A stretch of DNA of 64,000 nucleotides from Phycisphaerae bacterium (GCA_028289375.1 JANQQK010000028.1:131318-195317), one strand, 5' to 3'; positions 18,384 to 27,511 are shown, counted from the stretch's first letter. The notes: generated by a model from the sequence alone, not told the origin. Made by a program: numbers and translations.

Positions 18384-20264
18384 TCACGATGATTCCCCGG
18401 TGAACTGAGCCTGGAACGCGGCGAAGTCGACAAGGTCAACGTCGTTGTCGCCGTCGAGGTCCGCCAGTCCCGTTGTCAACGGCTTCTGCGTCTCGAAGGC
18501 ACCCATGTCGACCATCGGTGTCCCGCCATGTCCGGTATCGGGTCGCACAACGTCGTCGAAGTACCGCGGTCTTCCTGCGAAGTCGAACGGAGTCTGTTCG
18601 GTGATATCACCATCGCCATCAAGGTCGGCTACGTCCGCCGGAATGGCGTTGTTGTCACCGGCGTCGATGCATGGCGAAACCGATTCGATCAACCGCAAGT
18701 CATCGTCCAGTGTTCCGAGAATGTCGTCGGCACCGTCGGCGTCGACGAACAACGGATTGCCGCTGATATTGCCCACACCAGGCCATCCCCCGTCCACGAA
18801 ACTGTGGTTCACGGAAAGCGTGCCCCCTTCGACGAAGAATGTTGGTGACGAACCCTCGGACGTGTTGGCCGTCATGATCGAATTGACGACCGTCGCTGAT
18901 GTGCCGAAGCCGAGGTGGATCGCGCCTGCCCCGACGCTGGCGGAGTTGCCGTGCAGGTTGCAGTTGACGACACTGTCGCCACGCAGATATGCACCGCCGC
19001 CATACTCTGCGAAGTTCCCTGTGAAGATGGAGTTGGCAACCTCAATCGAACTGCCGTAGATGGCCCCGCCATGTCGATTGGCTTCGTTCTGCGAGAACGC
19101 GCAGTTGGTGATGGTGGTCGATGAATTGCCGGCGTCGATCGCTCCGCCATCGTTACCATTCGCCCGGTTCTGCTCAAACACACATCCCTTGAGCGTCGCG
19201 TTGCCATTGAGCTCCGCGGCGCCACCACCACCATGTGTTGCGGTGTTCCCGGTGAACGTGCACGCAATCATCGTCGTCTCATTGCCAACAACGACAGCGC
19301 CACCGTCTCGTGCTGTGTTCCCGGTGAATGTGCACGCTTCGAGCGTCCGCGTGCCGCCGAACATGAATAGGCCGCCACCGCGCGAATGATGATACAGGCC
19401 GTCTACGCCGTCATTGTCGGTGAACGTGCAGCGTGTCAGCGATACGTGGTTCGCGCCGTTGTCGGCGTAGAGACCGGCCCCCTGTTCTGCCGCGTTGCGT
19501 GTAAATGTGGAGTCCTCGATGGTTGCGGAAACCAGTTCGAGGTAGACAGCTCCACCCCTGAGTGCGTTCTGGGGGTCGATGGCCGCATTGTCTGTGAATG
19601 AGCAGCCTCGAATCGTGGTTTGTCTGTTTCGAACAAAGACGGCGCCGCCGTTGTGGTTGCAGGAATTGTCATGGAAGTTGCAGTTGTCCATGGTCACACT
19701 GACGTTGCGGATGTGCAGGGCACCGCCGTCGGCGACCCAGCCCGGAATCTCTGGCGTGCCGCTGTTGTGACGGAACGTGCATCCAGTCAGTGTCAGGTGT
19801 GTTCCACCGTCGGCATAGATGGCTCCACCGCCGCCCCAGTTCAGCGGATTGCCGTTCGTGTCGCCGGTGGCTGTGTTGTGCTCGAAGATGCAGTCTCTCA
19901 CCGTCGGGCTGGCGTTTTCGATAAAGAGACCCGCGCCCGAGACGGCGTACCCGTTGGTGATGGTCAACCCCTCGATCACCGTGTCCGAACCTTCGCTGCT
20001 CGTGCAGGTGATCACCGAGCCCAAGCCGTCGCCGTCAAGGATCGTCACGTCGGCCCCATCCGCACCACGTAGGGTGATGGCCTTGCCCGAGAGATTGATC
20101 CGTTCCGTGTAGGTGCCGGCATGGACGATGACGTCGTCACCATGGTTGGCTGCGTCGATGGCGAGTTGAATTGACTCGCCCGGGTGAACGTCGAAGGTGT
20201 CCGCGACGGCGATTCCGGTCAGTGCGAAAAACGTCAGCGCAAGATGTGTGCGTGTGGCATGCAT
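18384..20264 (-). CDS. secreted right-handed beta-helix protein with dockerin-like C-terminus
   Basis: 626 aa from the ATG at 20264, with AAGGAG upstream (in GAAGGAGAAAAGACC) and a signal peptide ending AVADT. The next block (VHPGESIQLAIDAANHGDDVIVHAGTY) is the usual entrance of a parallel beta-helix. It is followed by many PbH1-like rungs with N-x-A-x-x-G-G-A, C-T-F-x-x-N and G-G-G-x-Y/F motifs, reminiscent of polymorphic outer membrane protein repeats. The C-terminus has LADLDGDNDVDLVDFAAFQ, a dockerin-like calcium loop similar to that of the protein at 13941-14360. It is probably a surface-associated protein; no pectin lyase catalytic residues could be assigned. The 43 extra in-frame codons upstream lack secretion features and are excluded. 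Confidence 0.85.
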   Translation of the reverse strand: MHATRTHLALTFFALTGIAVADTFDVHPGESIQLAIDAANHGDDVIVHAGTYTERINLSGKAITLRGADGADVTILDGDGLGSVITCTSSEGSDTVIEGLTITNGYAVSGAGLFIENASPTVRDCIFEHNTATGDTNGNPLNWGGGGAIYADGGTHLTLTGCTFRHNSGTPEIPGWVADGGALHIRNVSVTMDNCNFHDNSCNHNGGAVFVRNRQTTIRGCSFTDNAAIDPQNALRGGAVYLELVSATIEDSTFTRNAAEQGAGLYADNGANHVSLTRCTFTDNDGVDGLYHHSRGGGLFMFGGTRTLEACTFTGNTARDGGAVVVGNETTMIACTFTGNTATHGGGGAAELNGNATLKGCVFEQNRANGNDGGAIDAGNSSTTITNCAFSQNEANRHGGAIYGSSIEVANSIFTGNFAEYGGGAYLRGDSVVNCNLHGNSASVGAGAIHLGFGTSATVVNSIMTANTSEGSSPTFFVEGGTLSVNHSFVDGGWPGVGNISGNPLFVDADGADDILGTLDDDLRLIESVSPCIDAGDNNAIPADVADLDGDGDITEQTPFDFAGRPRYFDDVVRPDTGHGGTPMVDMGAFETQKPLTTGLADLDGDNDVDLVDFAAFQAQFTGESS

Positions 20265-20570
20265 GGTCTTTTCTCCTTCTTGCAGATGCGGAATGTGATG
20301 TGTGGATGCTCGGTGTGAAGGAAGGCTGCCAACCGTGGAGATGTTCTTGTGAGAAACCGCCACGGCCTCGGTCCGATGCATGTATTCCAACAAATGGACG
20401 TATGTGGGAAGCTACTGTCCGCAACTTGGCAGGGTCGGACCGACATGGTGACAAACCAACACCCACACCGACCGACTATGCACAACGTACCACGATCGTG
20501 GCCGGTACGCCATCATAAAGTCGGCGTGGGTGCCGTTTGCCCATGTCACAATCCGGTACTGGCAACCACG
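20265..20570 (-). other. 306-nt intergenic region with an imperfect palindrome
   Basis: No gene is seen here. The region holds the leader and promoter of the beta-helix gene, though I could not assign a convincing -35/-10. A 12-nt perfect palindrome, CCACGATCGTGG (20490-20501), is flanked by inverted CGTAC/GTACG and lies about 70 nt past the stop of the 574-aa protein gene. It could be an operator or a hairpin, but no T-run follows to make a clear terminator. Confidence 0.35.
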
Positions 20571-22295
20571 CTATCGGACGTCGGTACCGTGGTCGTGATC
20601 TTCGTGTTTGTGCTGTTCCGTCGCCTCCACCACATGACGAACGCTCAGCGACGGCAGGAAGAACTCCGAACGCATCTGATTCGGCTCGAAGTAGACACCG
20701 AACGCTGCCAGCGGATCATCTTGCTCGGCCAATACCAATGGCGGCTGCTCCAGTTGCTGCATTCTCTGCATGGTGTCCACGCCAAACCGCACGAGGGCGT
20801 TGATGTCGACGAACACGCTGAACTGCGGATTCGCGGCGATGGCGTTGCGGGCATCCATGATACGCTGATCGCTTGCCAGCGGCATGCGGTCCGACGCCAG
20901 CATCCGAGCCAGCGCTTGTTTGCCCGAGTCGCCCGAACCAACCGTATACCCAACCCCACTGTCATGCGCGAACACACGGAACACCGGACGCTCCCCATAG
21001 ACCATGCGAATCGCCTTGCCGATCTCCTCATCCTCGGTCTCAAACGTCATCGTGTACGCGTCGATCTTGCGGTCAGCCAGCGTCTCGACGCTGTGGGCGA
21101 TGTCCATGTTCAGTTTGGACGAGAACAGGTTCATCATTTTCGCACTCGCCATCGACCGAATGCCGGCACGCAACTCGGCCAGCGCCTTTTCCGGTTTGTC
21201 GGTGAGATACAGTCCCGTGATCATGATGCCGCCGTCAGCCGACAGATTCAGGCTGCCGTTGTATCCGGTCAGGATGCGATACAACCGCTTGCTGGCTTCG
21301 ATGCCGAGCCTCGTTTCCCCGTCAGCCAACGCTTTTTGCCCCTGTGGCGTCGCGAACATCGCGTCGAGCATGCACTCGCTGAACGACGTCACGTCATCCG
21401 GAACCTGCCACTCAGCCGCAAACGTGAGCATCCCCGGTTTCGCCGGCAGTCCCCGAAGCGTGTCCATCCGGGCGGGCCGAACTTTGCCCAGGTAAGCCGC
21501 CACATCGCCGTCGGGCTTCACCGTCACGATGTCCTCCGCGAAGACCCCCGTCGCGCCGATGTGGAATCCAGCGGCGTAGACTTGCGACTGCTCGACGATC
21601 GCGCGGAATTGCTGGAACAGCCACTTCCACATGGCGATGCTCCCCTCCGCCTGCGGATCTGACATCGCCACCGTCATCTGGGTGAAACCCTCAGCCATGC
21701 CGATGGCGGGCTGAATGATGGTCTGCCACTTTTCGACATCGGCCCAGAACACAAGGTGATGCTTGGCGAGCAGTGCTCCACCTTGCGGTTTGAAGCGGTC
21801 GGCGAACGTCCCGGGTTGATCAAGAACCTGCCGGACCATGTCCTCCCGTCTCGACATGATGCCCAGATCGCCCTTGAACGCGGCGAACCACGTAGACTCC
21901 TCAAGGGTAAACCGCAGGATGGTGTCATCGACCGGAATGGCCCCCGCAGCGTTCTTCCACGCATCCACGTCTTTCATGGTCACCAGCAGGAACGGGTCGA
22001 ACTGAACCGCAGGCAGCATCGCCACCAGCAGCGGCGCGTCCCATGCCACACCTTGGACATGACCCCCGAGCGGGCCTGACATGAATTTTTCAACTTCGAG
22101 TTCCTTCAATGGTTCGATGCCGGTTGCCGTTCCGAAAGCATTGATCCCGGCGAAGACACCCTCGATGTTGGGAACAGCCAACACCAGCGCCGCATCGTCC
22201 GGAACATGCTTGAGCATGCGGTCGATCGGCCCGCCGGCCATCGCCACCGACGGCATGAACAATCCCAACAGCGCAAGATGCAGTTTCGTTTTCAT
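20571..22295 (-). CDS. unrecognised secreted 574-aa protein with His-rich tail
   Basis: 574 aa from the ATG at 22295, with GAAGGAG upstream and a signal peptide (KLHLALLGLFMPSVAMAG). The mature protein has the look of a DUF3352-like or planctomycete-specific exported protein: DRMLKHVPDDAALVLAVPN near the N-terminus, alternating beta strands with SRREDMVRQVLDQPG, then GYTVGSGDSGKQALARML and VFVDINALVRFG further on. No catalytic motif is visible. It ends in a His/Asp-rich tail (HKHEDHDHGTD) that could bind metal ions. An in-frame ATG 7 codons upstream is possible, but its product lacks a sharper signal. The leader contains two perfect stem-loops. Confidence 0.8.
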   Translation of the reverse strand: MKTKLHLALLGLFMPSVAMAGGPIDRMLKHVPDDAALVLAVPNIEGVFAGINAFGTATGIEPLKELEVEKFMSGPLGGHVQGVAWDAPLLVAMLPAVQFDPFLLVTMKDVDAWKNAAGAIPVDDTILRFTLEESTWFAAFKGDLGIMSRREDMVRQVLDQPGTFADRFKPQGGALLAKHHLVFWADVEKWQTIIQPAIGMAEGFTQMTVAMSDPQAEGSIAMWKWLFQQFRAIVEQSQVYAAGFHIGATGVFAEDIVTVKPDGDVAAYLGKVRPARMDTLRGLPAKPGMLTFAAEWQVPDDVTSFSECMLDAMFATPQGQKALADGETRLGIEASKRLYRILTGYNGSLNLSADGGIMITGLYLTDKPEKALAELRAGIRSMASAKMMNLFSSKLNMDIAHSVETLADRKIDAYTMTFETEDEEIGKAIRMVYGERPVFRVFAHDSGVGYTVGSGDSGKQALARMLASDRMPLASDQRIMDARNAIAANPQFSVFVDINALVRFGVDTMQRMQQLEQPPLVLAEQDDPLAAFGVYFEPNQMRSEFFLPSLSVRHVVEATEQHKHEDHDHGTDVR

Positions 22296-22344
22296 GGCAA
22301 CTCTCCTTCGTGACATGATGAGTTCGGTTCAGGTGTGCGATTTG

Positions 22345-22392
22345 ACGCAGAAAAACTGCGTGAAATGACACCCCGTGGCACGATGCCGTGCC
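22345..22392 (-). promoter_or_regulatory. two perfect stem-loops in the leader of the 574-aa secreted protein gene
   Basis: ACGCAG (22345-22350), loop of 5 and CTGCGT (22356-22361) form one stem. GGCACG (22377-22382), loop of 4 and CGTGCC (22387-22392) form a second. Both lie 50-100 nt upstream of the ATG at 22295, where they would be part of a 5' leader. They do not match a riboswitch I know. The 302-nt gap that contains them (22296-22597) otherwise holds the terminator of the upstream gene and no reading frame of note. Confidence 0.4.
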
Positions 22393-22499
22393 TGTTATCG
22401 CCACCCTTGAAACATGATGTATGGACCATACCAGGGCAAACCGAACATTGTCGGGATTCGTGCGATGTTGTGATGACCCGATGGTGCAACAACGATCAA

Positions 22500-22538
22500 C
22501 ACAAAAAACCGGGGCCACCCGTGATAGGGCGACCCCGG
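22500..22538 (-). terminator. Rho-independent terminator of the metzincin gene
   Basis: Read on the minus strand, a GC-rich hairpin (CCGGGG / CCCCGG outer arms at 22533-22538 and 22509-22514, CCC/GGG inner arms) is followed directly by TTTTTTGT. It lies about 60 nt past the stop codon at 22598. This is the clearest intrinsic terminator in the window. Confidence 0.8.
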
Positions 22539-22597
22539 CTTGTAGTAACCCGGATCGAGGCTGGCGGCCGACCCGAGTAGGACACACCTGGTTTTGA

Positions 22598-25500
22598 TTA
22601 CGCGGTCTTCTTGCGACGCACGCGACGCGTCGATCCCATACCGAACAGGCCAGCCGCCATCAGAGGCATCATGCCGACGCTGCCCACACCGCAGAACACG
22701 TCACCCGGCGGCGGTTCGCGACGATCGGGTTCCTGGCAGGCATCGCCGACACCGTCGCCGTCCGAGTCCGTTTGATCGGCGTTGGCATTGTTCGGACAGT
22801 TGTCCAGACAGTCAGCCAGACCGTCGAGGTCCGAGTCGAGCTTGTCGTCGTCACCCGCACAGGTGTCGCACGGATCGATGACGCCGTCGCCGTCGGTGTC
22901 CGTCTGGCACTCGTCCGGCAGGTCATTGCCGTCGCAGTCATCGCTCGTGCCGTTGTCGAGGTCTTCGAAATCGTCGACACCGTTCTGATTGCAGTCGTCA
23001 ATCGGATCGACGTCTTCGATCTCGCAGGCATCGCCTTCACCGTCGCCGTCTGAGTCCAACTGGTCCGCGTTGGCCAGCATCGGGCAGTTGTCCAGGCAGT
23101 TCGGCACGCCATCGCCATCGAGGTCCGGAGCGTCGTCGGCGTTCGGGCAGCGATCGCACTCGTCGATGTACCCGTCGCCATCGCTGTCGACCTGGCACTC
23201 GTCCGGGACGTCGTTCGTGTCGCAGTCCTCGCTCGTGCCGTCAGCCACGTCATCCAGATCGTCGACACCGTTGCTGTTGCAGTCGTCGAATGGCTGCACG
23301 TTGATCTCGCAGGCGTTGCCTTCACCGTCACCGTCGGTATCGAGCTGATCGGTATTAGGCGTGTCCGGGCAGTTGTCGAGGCAGTCGCCGATGGTGTCGC
23401 CGTCGGAATCGAAGTTGTCATCGAGACCCGGGCACTCATCGCACTCATCGGTGACACCATCGCCATCCAGATCACTTTCGCACTCATCCGGGATCAGGTT
23501 CAGGTTGCAGTCGTCGCTGGTGCCGTCGTTGAGATCGTCGACATCGTTGACACCGTTGTTGTTGCAATCCTCGATCGGTGGCTCGACCGGCTCGCACGCA
23601 TCGCCGAGACCGTCGTTGTCGCCATCGAGCTGGTCGCTGTTGGCCAGATCAGGACAGTTGTCCAGGCAATCCGGCGTACCGTCCTGATCGCTGTCGAGCA
23701 GATCGTTGGCACCGGGGCACGTGTCGCACTCGTCGATGATGCCGTCGAGGTCGGTGTCGGTTTCGCACTCGTCCGGCACGTCGTTCAGGTTGCAGTCTTC
23801 GCTCGTGCCGTCAGCCAGGTCGTCGGCGTCCTCGATGTCATTCGCATTGCAATCTTCGTCCAACTCGACGATCGGCTCGATACCGCGACCGCGAAGCGTG
23901 AAGTCAAACGGGCCGACGGTGTTGGCTGCGTTCGAGTGAATGAACACGCGGGCCGTGCGAAGATTCGCGTCGATCGGCTCGAACTCGATGCGGATGAAAT
24001 CCGCGTGCTGTTCAGGGTCGCCGGCTGGAATCGGGAATCCGGAGACCGTCGAGAGCAAGCTGAATCCCGACGCATTCGCGACCAGATCAACGGGGATGCT
24101 TGGCGGAGCGTCAAACACCAGGTCCGCGTCACCGTGATTCTCGATGAAGTAGAACACTGCGAGATCGTCGCCGAGTTCGACATCCGGGAAATCGCTGTTG
24201 CCACCCTCGGTGACTTCGACACGACCGAACTGGAACGCCGGCGTGACCTGGAACACCTTGATGATGGCGTCGCCCGCTGGTGCCGTCACGGGAGCCACTC
24301 CCAGACCGGACACGGTGAAGGCAAACGCGCCCTCGTTGGCATCGTTGTTGACGATGAAGACCTGTGCGGAGCGGACACCCGGAGCAGACGGACGGAAGCC
24401 AATGTTGATCACCTGCGACTCGCCCTCACCGATCGTCGTCGACGTGGGTTCGAGGTTGACGGTGTAGTCGTTGGCAGCCGGTCCGACGATCTGGATCGTC
24501 GGATTGCCCGACAGCAGCAGATCCGCGTTGCCGTTGTTCTCGATGGTGTAGAACATGTGACGATCGGTGTCCACGGTTGTTGCTTCGTAGGTCACGGTCT
24601 GGCTGTTGTTCAGCGCGACGGGCGTGCCGGTCTGCACGAACATGTCGAACTCAGGCTCGGCATCTTCCTCGTCACGACTGATGATGACCTCGTATTGTTG
24701 AGGCACGTCGGTCACGCCGGCGGCGTCGACCTTGAGGTGGTACACGCCAGTGGCCGGTGCAACGAAGCCGATGATCCGCTCCGAATCACCCGCCAGACCC
24801 GCGTCTGCGAACGCCTGGAACTGGCCATTGCGGTTGAGCGTGATGCGCAGGTTGCCGGCAGCGAGTGTGTCGATCGTCTCGAGCGGCGGATTCGGATTGC
24901 TGTCACTCGGCTGGGCGCCGTGCTGGTAGATCGAACCGAGCGGATTGACATCGATGAACAGACGCTGTCCCGCGACGGCATTGAACTTGTACCAGTCTTC
25001 CTCACCGCCGCGCTCGATGACCACGCCGTCGATGCCGATCGTGGCGACGTTCTGAAGATCGCCGATCGGTGTGGCTGCTGCTTCTGAATCATTTGACTCA
25101 ACGAAATCGCCGTAGAGCGAAGCGGCTGCAAGGAAGTCATCTTCCTGCGGGCCGTCAAACGACGTCGATGCGAACGGCTCCATCAGCTTGGTTTCGTTGA
25201 CAGGCATCACGTGACGCAGGCCAAGACCATGACCATGCTCGTGCAGCAGGACGTTGCGGAGCATGCGGAAGTCGTTGGAAGGATCGGCGAACGTCGCGAT
25301 GTTGCCGCTGTCCAACAGCATGTCGCCGCCGGCATTGGGGAAGTAATTCACCGCGAGGATGTTCTGACCGGCAGAGCCATCGATGAAACGCATGGCGATG
25401 CGGATGTCACCGCGACCGACCTCCGTGGCCGACGGCAGCAGACCGTTGGACGTGCGGAACGGTGCACCGTCATCGGGTACCTCGACGTAGGTGATGTTCG

Positions 25501-26056
25501 TGATCGACTGCCACTGATCGAACGCGTCGCGAACGACATCCTGAAATGCCGTGAACCCACCCGGGAAGTTGGCGTTCATTGTGGCTTCGAGGTTGCACGC
25601 CGCGGCCGCGTCGCCGTTGTTCGTTGTTGGAATCGTGACACCATCCGACACGAAGCTGTACGTCAAGAAGAACGGCTCACCCTCGGGTACGAACGGATCA
25701 CCGGCCGTGCTCGTCCAACGCGAACCCTGCAGCTGAATCGCCGCCGTCGGACCACCGAACAACTGCTCGTCCGGCAGCGACGAAAGGAAGTCCTCGAGAC
25801 CCTGCTCGTCGACGTCGCCATCGAACATCACGCTCATCTCCGGCAGTGAGATGCAGGCCTTGCCCGGCGTGACCGGGTGCGCGTGATGATGGGCGTGCTC
25901 CAGTTCGTGGACGATTTCGGCGATCTTGGCCGATCGGGCGTTCGCCGATCGACGCAGGTTCTGGCCCAGAACCGACCCGCTGCAGTAACCCGCCAGCAGC
26001 AACGCCGCCAGCATGACTCGTCCGCCGTTTGCCTTCGTGATTCGTGTGTTCAACAT
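22598..26056 (-). CDS. large secreted metzincin (matrixin-like) metalloprotease with Ca-binding repeats and C-terminal sorting signal
   Basis: 1152 aa from the ATG at 26056 (AAGGGG upstream), with a signal peptide (VMLAALLLAGYCSGSVLGQ). A His-rich propeptide-like stretch (HELEHAHHHAH) precedes the catalytic domain. The zinc motif HEHGHGLGLRH at 272-282 fits H-E-x2-H-x2-G-x2-H, and M292 in ETKLMEPF is the likely Met-turn, so this is a metzincin endopeptidase. A pre-peptidase-like beta domain and two choice-of-anchor-type beta-sandwich domains follow. Then come four tandem 95-96-residue thrombospondin type 3-like calcium-binding repeats. The end (FCGVGSVGMMPLMAAGLFGMG plus RRVRRKK) is a Cys-Gly motif, a hydrophobic helix and a basic tail, as in tripartite C-terminal sorting signals. 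The product is probably cell-surface or released. Confidence 0.88.
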   Translation of the reverse strand: MLNTRITKANGGRVMLAALLLAGYCSGSVLGQNLRRSANARSAKIAEIVHELEHAHHHAHPVTPGKACISLPEMSVMFDGDVDEQGLEDFLSSLPDEQLFGGPTAAIQLQGSRWTSTAGDPFVPEGEPFFLTYSFVSDGVTIPTTNNGDAAAACNLEATMNANFPGGFTAFQDVVRDAFDQWQSITNITYVEVPDDGAPFRTSNGLLPSATEVGRGDIRIAMRFIDGSAGQNILAVNYFPNAGGDMLLDSGNIATFADPSNDFRMLRNVLLHEHGHGLGLRHVMPVNETKLMEPFASTSFDGPQEDDFLAAASLYGDFVESNDSEAAATPIGDLQNVATIGIDGVVIERGGEEDWYKFNAVAGQRLFIDVNPLGSIYQHGAQPSDSNPNPPLETIDTLAAGNLRITLNRNGQFQAFADAGLAGDSERIIGFVAPATGVYHLKVDAAGVTDVPQQYEVIISRDEEDAEPEFDMFVQTGTPVALNNSQTVTYEATTVDTDRHMFYTIENNGNADLLLSGNPTIQIVGPAANDYTVNLEPTSTTIGEGESQVINIGFRPSAPGVRSAQVFIVNNDANEGAFAFTVSGLGVAPVTAPAGDAIIKVFQVTPAFQFGRVEVTEGGNSDFPDVELGDDLAVFYFIENHGDADLVFDAPPSIPVDLVANASGFSLLSTVSGFPIPAGDPEQHADFIRIEFEPIDANLRTARVFIHSNAANTVGPFDFTLRGRGIEPIVELDEDCNANDIEDADDLADGTSEDCNLNDVPDECETDTDLDGIIDECDTCPGANDLLDSDQDGTPDCLDNCPDLANSDQLDGDNDGLGDACEPVEPPIEDCNNNGVNDVDDLNDGTSDDCNLNLIPDECESDLDGDGVTDECDECPGLDDNFDSDGDTIGDCLDNCPDTPNTDQLDTDGDGEGNACEINVQPFDDCNSNGVDDLDDVADGTSEDCDTNDVPDECQVDSDGDGYIDECDRCPNADDAPDLDGDGVPNCLDNCPMLANADQLDSDGDGEGDACEIEDVDPIDDCNQNGVDDFEDLDNGTSDDCDGNDLPDECQTDTDGDGVIDPCDTCAGDDDKLDSDLDGLADCLDNCPNNANADQTDSDGDGVGDACQEPDRREPPPGDVFCGVGSVGMMPLMAAGLFGMGSTRRVRRKKTA
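22727..23854 (-). repeat. four tandem about 285-nt coding repeats (TSP3-like plus D-C-N / P-D-E-C module)
   Basis: The gene encodes four successive units of 95, 95, 96 and about 90 residues. Each starts D-C-N-x-N, continues D-G-T-S-x-D-C-x-x-N-x-x-P-D-E-C, then D-x-D-x-D-G-x-x-D-x-C-D-x-C, and ends C-L-D-N-C-P...D-G-x-G-D-A-C. The regular length shows amplification of a whole compound unit. The Asp spacing fits calcium binding as in thrombospondin type 3 repeats. Confidence 0.85.
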
Positions 26057-26198
26057 GATGGAACCCCTTCGCGTAAATGACTTCGGCCAGCACTCGCCAA
26101 CCGCGTTTCTCAAAACCGATGAAGGAAATGGGCGCGAAAGGGGGGTGATCTTTCAGGGGGTGGGGATTTTCCGCGAGAAAATGCGAAATCGGGTCAAA

Positions 26199-26214
26199 AT
26201 CGGCCCGGACGGGC
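26199..26214 (-). terminator. possible weak terminator of the small lipoprotein gene
   Basis: Fourteen nt past the stop at 26228, the minus strand reads GCCCGTCCGGGC (26203-26214, a GCCC/GGGC stem with a 4-nt loop) followed by CGATTTTG. The T-run is short, so the call is tentative. Confidence 0.3.
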
Positions 26215-26227
26215 GGCAATCAAGCGT

Positions 26228-26761
26228 TTATCGGACCTCGATTTCGACCTCGACGAAGTCGAAACTCGGCAGATCGGTTCCGATAAGGCCGCACAGCTCA
26301 GACTCGATCCGGGCGCGGATGATGTCGTTCTCGACGCGCAGGCGGATGTAGTGGAAGCCGGATTCGAGCGTGGCGGGTGTGTCAGCCGTGGTGGCCAACA
26401 CCGTCCCAGGTGCAAGGGTGCAGGGATCGTCGTCGGTGGCGCCGAAGCTCCACGTGAATGAATGAATGGTGGCCCCGTTGCCGGGTTCGCTGATCGAGCC
26501 GATGAGATTCACAGTGGCAGATGATTGGCCCATCGTGTCCACAAGAAAACCGGTGTCGGTGGCAGTGACGGTGTCGGCGTCCGACTGGACATCGATCAAC
26601 GCGGTCGGCCAGGATGACGTGCACGTGACAACGAGCTGTGCACACTGACTCTGGAACGCGACGCGCGCCGTACCGGATGGCACGACGTTGGCCGGCTGCA
26701 TGACACAACCGCAGCAGGCGAGCATGACGAAGACCAGTGCAAATCGACAGCATTGAATCAT
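26228..26761 (-). CDS. lipoprotein of unknown function
   Basis: 177 aa. A lipoprotein signal (FALVFVMLACCGC, with alternative lipidated Cys in C-C-G-C) follows GGAG 7 nt upstream of the ATG. The mature part looks like an immunoglobulin/PKD-like beta-sandwich: TATDTGFLVDTMGQSSATVNL, HSFTWSFGATDDDPC and GFHYIRLRVEN resemble the strands of PKD-type domains. No specific function is recognised. It is transcribed divergently from the lipoprotein gene at 26910 and lies 171 nt upstream of the metzincin gene on the same strand. Confidence 0.8.
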   Translation of the reverse strand: MIQCCRFALVFVMLACCGCVMQPANVVPSGTARVAFQSQCAQLVVTCTSSWPTALIDVQSDADTVTATDTGFLVDTMGQSSATVNLIGSISEPGNGATIHSFTWSFGATDDDPCTLAPGTVLATTADTPATLESGFHYIRLRVENDIIRARIESELCGLIGTDLPSFDFVEVEIEVR

Positions 26762-26871
26762 GATTCATCTCCGAGCAACCGCCTCAAGCCTAGGTGACCG
26801 TTGCGTTGTCGGCAACCAGTTTCACCAATCCGTGTGATCAAGTGTCGTGGCAAGACTTTCCGATGTTTCAT

Positions 26872-26900
26872 TTGCTGCGACACTTATCGAATCCTATGCT
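26872..26900 (+). promoter_or_regulatory. sigma70-like promoter upstream of the Cys-terminal lipoprotein gene
   Basis: TTGCTG (26872-26877), a 17-nt spacer and TATGCT (26895-26900) make a plausible housekeeping promoter. Transcription would begin near 26907, only about 3 nt before the ATG at 26910, so the message would have almost no leader. Confidence 0.45.
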
Positions 26901-26909
26901 TGGGTTGTG

Positions 26910-27506
26910 ATGGCCAACGCACGACACATCTCTTCATCGCTCTGCATGCTGACACTTCTCGCCATCACCGGCTGCGCTTCGACGCCAACCCAACACGCGC
27001 ACACTCATTACGAGTCGCAGTCGCATGCATCGCGCAACACAGATTTTGCATTGGCAGCACATCGACCCGTCGAAGAGAAGAAGAATGAGAAGTCTGCACG
27101 GTCATCAGAGTCTGAGACTCCGAAGAGAGCAACCTACACAACGCCGGGACAGCCTTATCAGAGTATCTTCATTCTCATCACCGCCACCAACATCGCAATC
27201 GTCGAGCAGGATCAGGCGGTCAAGGAGTCGGCCCAGTCGAGTGTCGCCAGCGTGTCCGGCAACATCGGTCGACTTGGACTGACCGCACCGCCGACGCGTC
27301 TGGCTGGTCGGGTGACGAGTCGTCCCGGTCTCCAGGACGGTCCGGCAACGGGATTGGGATTCGCACCGGCAGGTCGGAATGTCTTCACACCACAATTCAA
27401 TCCAGCCAGCGGACCGAACGGTCGCTGCGCCGAGCTGGTACGGGCCGGTTTCCGCAACGGCAGCCTTGCCAACTGTCAGCAGCCGATGGCCCGTCGGCGT
27501 CGCTGA
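26910..27506 (+). CDS. lipoprotein of unknown function
   Basis: 198 aa from the ATG at 26910. This start gives a normal lipoprotein signal with lipobox LLAITGC; the in-frame ATG at 26847 lies upstream of the predicted -10 element. The mature part is low-complexity and polar (His, Glu, Lys and Ser rich), then contains PYQSIFILITATNIAIVEQDQ, a Gly/Pro/Arg-rich stretch and a C-terminal C-A-E-L...LANCQQP pair of cysteines that could form a disulfide. I do not recognise a family. It is convergent with the metzincin-like lipoprotein gene, 5 nt apart. Confidence 0.7.
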   Translation: MANARHISSSLCMLTLLAITGCASTPTQHAHTHYESQSHASRNTDFALAAHRPVEEKKNEKSARSSESETPKRATYTTPGQPYQSIFILITATNIAIVEQDQAVKESAQSSVASVSGNIGRLGLTAPPTRLAGRVTSRPGLQDGPATGLGFAPAGRNVFTPQFNPASGPNGRCAELVRAGFRNGSLANCQQPMARRRR

Positions 27507-27511
27507 TTGCA

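Noticed and set aside
20349-21662. 437-codon open frame on the plus strand
   Set aside because: It is antisense to the 574-aa secreted protein gene, which has a ribosome site and signal peptide. The plus frame has neither and is rich in Arg and His.
22727-23854. CRISPR-like regular repeat
   Set aside because: The periodic signal comes from four 95-codon protein repeats within one gene. There are no short direct repeats separated by unique spacers.
23936-25087. 383-codon open frame on the plus strand
   Set aside because: It lies inside the metzincin gene in antisense; its Arg/Asp/Val-rich text is a mirror of the beta-sandwich coding region.
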